Assembly: GCA_910587295.1 (NCBI GenBank)
Contig: CAJULP010000108.1
Span: 1 to 5,422, forward strand
Length of the DNA stretch: 5,422 bases
Direction: 5' to 3'
Source of the DNA: an uncultured Lachnospiraceae bacterium
Lineage (GTDB): Bacteria; Bacillota; Clostridia; Lachnospirales; Lachnospiraceae
Shown here: positions 1 to 4,987 of the stretch, piece by piece
How the letters are laid out: every line of letters begins with the position of its first letter
Position numbering within the stretch: position 1 is the first letter of the stretch
Position numbers and translations under genes: made by a program
Notes under the pieces: model-generated
The model's database searches: none
The model's input: the letters and a program-made list of their open reading frames with translations, nothing else
What the model was told of the DNA's origin: nothing

Positions 1-120
1 CCACGCTCGGATAAAGCATTCGCGAAATGGTTCCTTAAGATTTTTCATCATATTAGGGCTGGTTTATTGGCTCATGTAAGTCCAACTGGCTCTTCGACTA
101 GATTTCTGACCACTACGTAG
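1..120 (+). other. Possible 3' tail of an unidentified plus-strand ORF
   Basis: Reading from base 1, frame 1 is open for 39 codons and ends at TAG (118-120). The peptide begins PRSDKAFAKWFLKIF and ends STRFLTTT. I do not recognise it. The stop codon lies inside the left arm of a large inverted repeat (110-181), an arrangement that can occur at the end of a mobile-element gene, but no family motif is visible. Frame 2 is also open for 25 codons, so openness alone is weak evidence. If real, it would be the only plus-strand gene here and would converge on the symporter gene. It could equally be non-coding. Confidence 0.2.
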
Positions 121-181
121 CTGGCTATTTGACGCAATGTGGCATAGATAATGCTATTAGCGGCAGCCAGTTAAGTAGTGG
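110..181. repeat. Large imperfect inverted repeat (17-bp arms, nested hairpin)
   Basis: The left arm CCACTACGTAGCTGGCT (110-126) pairs with the right arm AGCCAGTTAAGTAGTGG (165-181) at 15 of 17 positions. The 38-nt loop contains a second small stem (140-145 with 151-156, including one G-T pair, 5-nt loop). No T-run follows either arm, so it does not look like an intrinsic terminator. It could be the end structure of a mobile element, a structured RNA or a cruciform site. The arms are clear in the sequence, but the role is unknown. Confidence 0.6.
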
Positions 182-258
182 CTTCGCATTTAGTTGAATG
201 TTTTATTTCCTTCCCTTCGGATATTTAGACAACCCTTTTAACCCAACTAAACGGAAAT
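121..258. other. Intergenic region downstream of the symporter gene
   Basis: No convincing gene is present between the TAG at 118-120 and the symporter stop at 259. Besides the inverted repeat above, an 8-bp inverted pair, TTTAGTTG (189-196) and CAACTAAA (244-251), starts just after the symporter stop. Its 47-nt loop and lack of a T-run argue against a terminator. I see no convincing transcription terminator for the symporter operon in this window. Confidence 0.5.
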
Positions 259-1797
259 TTACTCACCCAACGCCCTCTTCACCGAAACCTCTATCTTCTT
301 ATTATAACATGCAAAGGTATCCTCTACCCATTTTCCATCCGGCTTCGGTGAAATCAAGCTGACCACCGGAACAATCAAAAGACCTGTCAGCATGGCAAAC
401 GCACCGGCATTGATCGGAGACTGTAATAAGGCCGGAAAGCTGCCCCTGACCACCATGTTCAGCACCATAAACCCGGCGCCGAAGGCAAAACTTACATAGC
501 AGGCTGCCTTTGTAGTCCGTTTCCAGTACAGCCCGTAAAGAAAAGGTGCAAGGAATGCCCCCGCAAGGGCTCCCCATGAAACACCCATAAGCTGGGCAAT
601 AAAAGTAATGTTGCTCTTATACTGGATTCCTGCGATCACAACAGAAATTGTAATAAATACCACGATCAAAAGGCGCATGATCAATACCTGTTTTTTCTCA
701 TCCATGTCCTTGATCACATGTCCTTTCAATACATCCAGTGTCAAGGTTGAGCTGGATGCCATTACCAGAGAAGAAAGTGTGGACATTGATGCGGAAAGCA
801 CCAAAATCACGACCAGGCCGATCAATATCGGTGAAAGGCCGGAAAGCATAGTGGGGATAACGGAATCATACCCGTTTGCCGCAATATCAATCTGATCTGA
901 AAACAAACGTCCGAAACCGCCAAGGAAATAGCAGCCTCCTGAAACCACCACTGCAAAAAGCGTTGAGATGATCGTTCCTTTTTTTATGGAGTCCTCACTC
1001 TTTATCGCATAAAATTTCTGGACCATCTGCGGAAGCCCCCAAGTGCCCAGGGAAGTCAAGATGACCACACCCAGGAGATTTAGCGGATCCGGCCCAAAGA
1101 AAGAAGCAAATACGCCCGGCTGGGTGGATGCGGCCTCATCTTGAATGGATGCCAGCCCGTTTAACGCCTCCATGAAACCACCGTTCCCTTTTAAAACGGC
1201 TGCAATCACCACCGCGATCCCGACCAGCATGATGATTCCCTGCAAAAAGTCATTGATCGCCGTTGCCATATATCCTCCGGCAATCACATAAATCCCTGTC
1301 AGGACCGCCATCACAATGATGCACACTGTATAATCAATGTCAAACGCCATCCCAAACAAACGGGAAAGTCCATTATAAAGGGATGCTGTATACGGAATCA
1401 AAAATATAAACACAATCACCGACGCACTGATTTTTAAACCCTTGGACTGAAATCTTGTTCCAAAAAATTCCGGCATGGTGGCACTGTCTAAGTGCTGCGT
1501 CATGACCCTGGTCCTTCTTCCCAAAATCACCCATGCAAGCATAGAGCCGATCAATGCATTCCCAATACCGATCCATGTGGAAGCAATGCCATATTTCCAT
1601 CCGAACTGCCCTGCATACCCTACAAAGATCACCGCCGAAAAATAAGACGTTCCATATGCAAAGGCGGTAAGCCATGGGCCTACACTCCTTCCCCCAAGAA
1701 CAAACCCGCTTACATCTGTGGCATGTTTCCTGCAGTAAAATCCGATGGCAATCATTGTACCGAAAAATATCAGCAGCATAATAACTTTAATTATCAT
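259..1797 (-). CDS. Sodium:solute symporter family transporter (SSF/SSS)
   Basis: This is a 512-residue inner-membrane protein, expected to couple uptake of an organic solute to the sodium gradient. Hydrophobicity suggests about 13 transmembrane helices, the usual number for the family. The segment GGYMATAINDFLQG (174-187) matches the first family signature, with D183 at the place of PutP Asp187. GAFLAPFLYGLYWKR (413-427) matches the second. SASMSTLSS (335-343) aligns with the Na2 site of PutP (Ala337, Ser340, Thr341), here A336, S339 and T340, so sodium coupling is probably intact. The broken first core helix is TSYFSAVIFVG (50-60). The ATG follows AAGGGGG, whose last base lies 9 nt upstream. 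It sits 35 nt after the acyl-CoA synthetase stop and is probably co-transcribed. That partner suggests a carboxylate substrate rather than sugar or proline, but this is inference. Confidence 0.95.
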   Translation of the reverse strand: MIIKVIMLLIFFGTMIAIGFYCRKHATDVSGFVLGGRSVGPWLTAFAYGTSYFSAVIFVGYAGQFGWKYGIASTWIGIGNALIGSMLAWVILGRRTRVMTQHLDSATMPEFFGTRFQSKGLKISASVIVFIFLIPYTASLYNGLSRLFGMAFDIDYTVCIIVMAVLTGIYVIAGGYMATAINDFLQGIIMLVGIAVVIAAVLKGNGGFMEALNGLASIQDEAASTQPGVFASFFGPDPLNLLGVVILTSLGTWGLPQMVQKFYAIKSEDSIKKGTIISTLFAVVVSGGCYFLGGFGRLFSDQIDIAANGYDSVIPTMLSGLSPILIGLVVILVLSASMSTLSSLVMASSSTLTLDVLKGHVIKDMDEKKQVLIMRLLIVVFITISVVIAGIQYKSNITFIAQLMGVSWGALAGAFLAPFLYGLYWKRTTKAACYVSFAFGAGFMVLNMVVRGSFPALLQSPINAGAFAMLTGLLIVPVVSLISPKPDGKWVEDTFACYNKKIEVSVKRALGE

Positions 1798-1806
1798 CTC
1801 TCTTAT

Positions 1807-1820
1807 CCCCCTTTTTCCTC
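1807..1820 (-). promoter_or_regulatory. Ribosome binding site of the symporter gene
   Basis: On the minus strand GAGGAAAAAGGGGG occupies this stretch, ending 9 nt before the ATG at 1797. It lies in the 35-nt gap after the synthetase stop. No promoter fits in so short a gap, which supports a two-gene operon. Confidence 0.7.
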
Positions 1821-1832
1821 ATGTCTGGCAAA

Positions 1833-3470
1833 CTAACTCCTGATCTGCGCTTCCACCAGCCTGGTTCCGCAATACCGTTCCCTGAGCTTTGGCTTTTCTA
1901 TCTTTCCGGTAGGATTCCTTGGGATATCCGCAAAAATAACCTTGTGCGGCCTTTTATACCGGGGCAGCTTCTTACAAAATCCCATAACTTCTTCTTCCGT
2001 ACATTCTATCCCTGGCTTTAGCTCAATCACTGCTAACGTAGTTTCACCAAGCCGCTTATCCGGAATACCGATCACCGCCACATCATGTACCGCATTGTGG
2101 TTCCGGATAAAATCTTCAATCTGCACCGGATAAATATTTTCACCGCCGCTGATGATCACATCTTTTTTTCGATCCACCAAAAAGATAAATCCATCTTCAT
2201 CCTCCATAGCCATATCGCCGGTAAAAAGCCATCCATCCTGAGAAAGCACCTCTTTTGTGGCCTTCTCATCATTATAATAGCAGGTCATCACACCCGGTCC
2301 TTTTACAGCAAGTTCACCCACATCGCCTTTTTGCACCACATCCTGGCTCTCATCCACAATCTTAACCTGCCAGCCAAACCCTGGCTTCCCGATCGCACCA
2401 ACTTTATGGATGTTCTCCACGCCAAGGTGAACACAGCCAGGACCTATGGATTCACTTAAACCGTAATTCGTATCATACAAATGCTCCGGGAAGTACCTTT
2501 TCCAGTGTTTGATCAGGCTGGGCGGAACCGGCTGAGCGCCGATATGCATCAACCTCCACTGGGAAAGTTCATAATCTTCCATCTTCAAAGCGCCACTATC
2601 AAGCGCCTCCAAAATATCCTGCGCCCACGGCACAAGCAGCCACACGATCGTACATTTTTCTTTTGACACCGCGTCTAAAATATATTCCGGCTTGGTTCCT
2701 TTCAAAAGGACAGCCTTACTGCCGGAGAGAAGCGAACCAAACCAATGCATCTTAGCCCCCGTATGATAAAGCGGCGGAATACAAAGGAATACATCATCCC
2801 TGGTCTGCCCATGATGATTCTGCTCCACTCTGCAGGAATGAATCAGGCTTTCATGGTTATGTAAAATTGCCTTGGGAAACCCTGTGGTTCCCGATGAAAA
2901 ATAAATTGCCGCATTATCCTTTTCCGTTAAAGCAATCTTTGGTGCCACACTGGAGCAGTTAGAAGTCAACGTATTATAGTCCTCCGCAAAAGACGGACAA
3001 TGCTCTCCGGCAAAAAAAATCAGCCGGTTTTTGCTGATAGAATCCACAATTTCTTCTACCCTGCCAATAAACTCCGGACCAAAAATCAGCACATCGGCTT
3101 CCGCCAGATTAATACAATACTCAATCTCATCCGGTGCGTACCGGAAATTTAATGGAACCGCCAGCGCCCCTGTCTTTAATATACCAAAATAAATCGGAAG
3201 CCATTCCAGACAGTTCATAAGCAGGATTGCGACTTTGTCTCCCTTCTTGATTCCCCTCTCCAACAGCAAATTGGCAAATCGATTGGCCTTTTCATCAAAA
3301 ACCCCCCATGAAATTTCCCTGCGGTAATGGGTAAGTGGGTTCGGCTCCATCAATTCATATTCCTTCCAAGTAACTCGACGCACTTCCTTCACTTCCGGGT
3401 TTATTTCCACCAGGCAGATTTCATCCCCATAGCTTCTGCTATTCTGCTCCAGCACATCAACTATTGTCAT
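1833..3470 (-). CDS. AMP-forming acyl-CoA synthetase (ANL superfamily)
   Basis: This 545-residue cytoplasmic enzyme should activate a carboxylic acid with ATP to an acyl-adenylate and then to the CoA thioester. All core motifs are present: P-loop YFSSGTTGFPK (190-200), PPLYHTGAKMH (232-242), YGLSES (336-341) with the Mg-binding Glu at E340, GWLFTGD (413-419) with the ribose-contacting D419, LVDRKKD (431-437) at the domain hinge, SGGENIYPVQIE (441-452), and the catalytic Lys K523 in PTGKIEK. Length and domain order are normal for the family. The ATG at 3470 is preceded by GAGGAAGG and is the first start after the promoter at 3541-3569. It is the first gene of an operon with the symporter. Residues 31-39 (RRVTWKEYE) and 50-60 (RREISWGVFDE) look like an echo of each other around a short insertion. 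The substrate (short, medium, aromatic or carnitine-like acid) cannot be decided from sequence alone. Confidence 0.96.
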   Translation of the reverse strand: MTIVDVLEQNSRSYGDEICLVEINPEVKEVRRVTWKEYELMEPNPLTHYRREISWGVFDEKANRFANLLLERGIKKGDKVAILLMNCLEWLPIYFGILKTGALAVPLNFRYAPDEIEYCINLAEADVLIFGPEFIGRVEEIVDSISKNRLIFFAGEHCPSFAEDYNTLTSNCSSVAPKIALTEKDNAAIYFSSGTTGFPKAILHNHESLIHSCRVEQNHHGQTRDDVFLCIPPLYHTGAKMHWFGSLLSGSKAVLLKGTKPEYILDAVSKEKCTIVWLLVPWAQDILEALDSGALKMEDYELSQWRLMHIGAQPVPPSLIKHWKRYFPEHLYDTNYGLSESIGPGCVHLGVENIHKVGAIGKPGFGWQVKIVDESQDVVQKGDVGELAVKGPGVMTCYYNDEKATKEVLSQDGWLFTGDMAMEDEDGFIFLVDRKKDVIISGGENIYPVQIEDFIRNHNAVHDVAVIGIPDKRLGETTLAVIELKPGIECTEEEVMGFCKKLPRYKRPHKVIFADIPRNPTGKIEKPKLRERYCGTRLVEAQIRS

Positions 3471-3534
3471 TTTCTGTTACCTTCCTCTTTCTGCTTTTTC
3501 TGCTTGTCTGATTTAAAGCTTTAACGCTTTGACC
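3471..3534 (-). other. 5' leader of the synthetase-symporter operon
   Basis: About 64 nt separate the predicted transcription start (near 3534-3535) from the ATG. The leader contains a perfect 12-bp palindrome TTAAAGCTTTAA (3513-3524), roughly 10-20 nt after the predicted start and so a possible operator. It also has a 9-bp direct repeat TTTCTGCTT on the plus strand (3488-3496, 3497-3505). The ribosome binding site GAGGAAGG ends 9 nt before the ATG. It is too short for a known riboswitch class, and I recognise none. Confidence 0.45.
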
Positions 3535-3540
3535 TATAAA

Positions 3541-3569
3541 AGTATACAAAAAAGAACCGTGGTTGTCAA
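3541..3569 (-). promoter_or_regulatory. Sigma-A type promoter of the synthetase-symporter operon
   Basis: On the minus strand the -35 is TTGACA (3569-3564), a perfect consensus. After exactly 17 nt the -10 is TATACT (3546-3541), one mismatch from TATAAT. Transcription would start near 3534-3535. The -35 hexamer lies in the loop and first arm base of the terminator hairpin, and the spacer carries its T-run, so the two signals share DNA. The hairpin's inverted repeat could also serve as a repressor operator. Confidence 0.8.
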
Positions 3570-3577
3570 CGGTTCTT
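3548..3577 (-). terminator. Intrinsic terminator of the Rpn-type gene
   Basis: AAGAACCGT (3552-3560) and ACGGTTCTT (3569-3577) form a perfect 9-bp stem with an 8-nt loop. On the minus strand the stem runs into six T (3553-3548), two of them in the stem. It lies about 60 nt after the Rpn stop at 3639. On the plus strand the stem is followed by a looser T-rich stretch, so weak bidirectional action is possible, though no plus-strand gene needs it. Confidence 0.75.
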
Positions 3578-3619
3578 CTTGTTTTTATCAAAGTATAATC
3601 ATACTATGAAAATGTTAAC

Positions 3620-4085
3620 CTCCGGGCAATGCATCCTATCACATTTGATCCTGAAATTCTTTAATCGTGCCTGCCCTTGCCGCTGCTTTATGCCAACGTT
3701 TTAATACTGTCATATCTTTCTCCCCAAAGATTTTCTCTTTTATTTTTTCCGGGATTTCCCCTAAGTCTTCCAGAAGTTCCAAAATAGCCTCCATCCAGCC
3801 TTTTACTAATCCCTGACTAATTCCCTCGGCCCTTCCTTCGGTTCTTCCCTCGGCCCTTCCTTCAATCCTTCCTTTTCTCTCGTACTGGTCAAACAATTCA
3901 CACACTTTAACTTCATCCTCCTCTTTGATCCGGCATTCCTCCAGCCACTTTTTGACGTCCTCATCCGTTGTCCTCTCTCCCGATAGCGCATTTATCATTT
4001 TGATCAGGGCTGCTTTATGTACTATCTTCCTATTGGAACGGTAGCCTTTTCCTTCTGCAAGATAATCTACCACGATCCGCATATC
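3620..4085 (-). repeat. Duplicated segment, copy 1 (pairs with 4970-5422)
   Basis: By eye, this stretch matches 4970-5422 with about nine substitutions outside the small tandem repeat, one 12-bp unit difference and one single-base gap downstream of the stop. The homology continues about 19 bp past the stop codon and then fades. The last 120 bp or so before the window edge are identical. The visible repeat is limited by the window edge, so the full duplicated unit is probably longer. The offset between copies is about 1.35 kb. Confidence 0.9.
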
Positions 4086-4562
4086 ACTTTTGAAAAGCTC
4101 CCTTATCTCTTTTGTCAAATGCCTCATCTCAAACACATGGACTTTTAATTCGTCTACATATTTCCATGCTCCCTCCGGGATCTGCCGCCTCTTAAAAAGC
4201 TCCCTGCTGTCACGGTTCTTCCTCCATCTTGCCTTCCCCCAGTAAAGCACGATCTCGACCACCGGAAACAGGTTTGGCATTTTATTTTCGTACTGCTCAC
4301 GGTAAAGCCCGCCTGTATACCCTGCCTTCCTAAGGACCGCCTTGCCATCTACGTTAGACTGGTTGGCAATTAGATAGACCAGGTTGATCCGCCCATCCAG
4401 CATCTCATATTTACACAGGTCCGCATACTGGCTGCGCAGCCTTTCCAGCCCTTGGTAAATGCTTTCTGTCGGTCCGGAGATCATCCTGTCCTGGTCTGCC
4501 ACCTTTTCCCCCTGGTACAGCAGCGCGTTAATCACATCTTCTGCGATATCCGGGTATGACAC
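3639..4562 (-). CDS. Rpn/PD-(D/E)XK-family nuclease-like protein, 5' end frameshifted
   Basis: The 307-residue open frame belongs to the Rpn-type family annotated as recombination-promoting nuclease or 'PD-(D/E)XK nuclease family transposase'. The hallmark is FPVVEIVLYWGKARW (99-113). DLCKYEMLDGRINLVYLIANQS (48-69) covers the nuclease core, with D48 as likely metal ligand. Relatives usually have an ExQ here, but this copy has A66-N-Q68, so catalysis may be lost. FEMRHLTKEIRELFKSDMRIVVDYL (144-168) is another family block. Residues 232-247 are four RxEG units, followed by a helical tail ending in LKRWHKAAARAGTIKEF. The only in-frame start near the 5' end is GTG at 4562, which has no ribosome binding site. 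A strong ATG start at 4630 is one base out of frame, so this copy is probably a recent pseudogene or makes a shortened protein. A role in phage defence or recombination is known for E. coli Rpn proteins and is only possible here. Confidence 0.85.
   Translation of the reverse strand: MSYPDIAEDVINALLYQGEKVADQDRMISGPTESIYQGLERLRSQYADLCKYEMLDGRINLVYLIANQSNVDGKAVLRKAGYTGGLYREQYENKMPNLFPVVEIVLYWGKARWRKNRDSRELFKRRQIPEGAWKYVDELKVHVFEMRHLTKEIRELFKSDMRIVVDYLAEGKGYRSNRKIVHKAALIKMINALSGERTTDEDVKKWLEECRIKEEDEVKVCELFDQYERKGRIEGRAEGRTEGRAEGISQGLVKGWMEAILELLEDLGEIPEKIKEKIFGEKDMTVLKRWHKAAARAGTIKEFQDQM
3822..3869 (-). repeat. 12-bp tandem repeat encoding RxEG, 4 units
   Basis: Plus-strand units are TCCCTCGGCCCT, TCCTTCGGTTCT, TCCCTCGGCCCT and TCCTTCAATCCT, encoding RAEG, RTEG, RAEG and RIEG when read back from the minus strand. 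The period is a multiple of three, so changes in unit number keep the frame. The paralogue at 5171-5206 has three units in a different order. Confidence 0.9.
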
Positions 4563-4630
4563 AAATTCTTTTTCTGCAGTGTCTTTCTTTCCCCGCCGTC
4601 CGCCTGTACAGTTTCTTTATTCTTTCTCAT
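4563..4630 (-). pseudogene. Out-of-frame native 5' end of the Rpn-type gene
   Basis: ATG at 4630 follows GGAAGGAGGG, ending 3 nt upstream, the strongest ribosome binding site in the window. It opens MRKNKETVQADGGE and then, if read without a shift, stops after 32 codons at 4534-4532. The body frame just before the GTG at 4562 reads KKDTAEKEFVSYPD. Joining the two needs a -1 shift, or restoration of one lost base, in the purine run GGGGAAAGAAAG (4594-4583). An in-frame TAA at 4619-4617 blocks extension of the body frame itself. An A-AAG tetranucleotide at 4586-4583 could allow -1 slippage, but simple loss of one A is likelier. Confidence 0.65.
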
Positions 4631-4781
4631 TCGCCCTCCTTCCGTAGGCCGGCGGGGGTTCACAGGCTTCTGCTAAAGAAGATCTTCCCATAAATAAATT
4701 CTTTCCATGGGAATTATTTCTCTGCGGAAAAGATAATTTAATGTCTACAGGTTTTCCTTCCGCTCTATCCATCCCTGCCAT
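4617..4781 (-). other. Possible 54-codon upstream ORF in the Rpn leader
   Basis: ATG at 4781 opens a 54-residue frame beginning MAGMDRAEGKPVDIK and ending YGRRANEKE, with TAA at 4619-4617. Its end overlaps the ATG at 4630 by 14 nt, and it lies in the same frame as the Rpn body, separated by that TAA. No clear ribosome binding site precedes it (the upstream bases are ATTAATTAAAT). An open frame of this size could arise by chance. I do not recognise the peptide. Confidence 0.2.
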
Positions 4782-4831
4782 ATTTAATTAATGTTTGGTA
4801 ATAAAAGCAAGGATTTCTAAAACAGATCTCT

Positions 4832-4850
4832 GCATCCTTCATCAGGACGC
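4832..4850 (-). other. Small leader hairpin
   Basis: On the minus strand GCGTCCT and AGGATGC form a 7-bp stem (one G-U pair) with loop GATGA. A short T run (GTTTTAG) comes about 9 nt later, too far for a normal terminator. It could be a weak attenuator or chance. Confidence 0.3.
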
Positions 4851-4907
4851 TTATTAGAAAATTAGATAATAGAACGAATTTCCGTTAGAATTTCTATGCT
4901 TTGATTT

Positions 4908-4936
4908 ATTGTATCAAGATATACATGGTTCGTCAA
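4908..4936 (-). promoter_or_regulatory. Sigma-A type promoter upstream of the Rpn-type gene
   Basis: On the minus strand, -35 TTGACG (4936-4931, one mismatch) and -10 TACAAT (4913-4908, one mismatch) are exactly 17 nt apart. Transcription would start near 4901 and read through a 270-nt leader into the gene at 3639-4630. This implies the downstream copy can be transcribed separately from the upstream copy. Confidence 0.65.
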
Positions 4937-4987
4937 TTATTATTCTTATATAATTTAACATATAAATAACTCCGACAATACATCCTG

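Larger units (their letters stand above)
4631..4987. other. AT-rich intergenic region and long leader between the two Rpn-type genes
   Basis: No recognised gene is present. Read on the minus strand, it holds a weak AT-only inverted pair (TTATAT/ATATAA, 4949-4968), a consensus-like promoter (4908-4936), a 7-bp hairpin (4832-4850), the possible short ORF and the ribosome binding site of the downstream gene. No strong terminator follows the copy at 4988, unlike the downstream copy. The leader from the predicted start near 4901 to the ATG at 4630 is about 270 nt, long for such a gene. Confidence 0.5.

Noticed and set aside
110..181. Integron attC site, because GTTAAGT (170-176) fits GTTRRRY
   Set aside because: The opposite arm lacks a matching RYYYAAC box, the motif lies inside the stem rather than at its end, and no cassette or integrase is visible.
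608..895. Plus-strand 95-codon open frame, and similar ones at 1492-1836, 1821-2021 and 2085-2459
   Set aside because: They are antisense shadows of the symporter and synthetase genes, with no ribosome binding sites or recognisable protein features.
3592..3605. Plus-strand TATAAT within AGTATAATCATACT as a promoter
   Set aside because: No -35 element at proper spacing and no plus-strand gene downstream.
3639..3713. Internal in-frame start (ATG 3713 after GGGGAG) making a small C-terminal product, as known for E. coli Rpn genes
   Set aside because: The ribosome binding site is good and present in both copies, but the product would be only 24 residues, too short to be a credible counterpart without further evidence.
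3822..3869. CRISPR-like array
   Set aside because: The 12-bp units are adjacent without spacers and encode an in-frame RxEG peptide repeat.
3806..3991. Minus-strand 61-codon frame over the Rpn repeat
   Set aside because: It is an alternative frame of the same repetitive, purine-rich coding stretch, and the Rpn frame has the family motifs.
4631..4907. Riboswitch in the Rpn leader
   Set aside because: I recognise no known riboswitch core, only one short hairpin is evident, and the gene is not a metabolic target.
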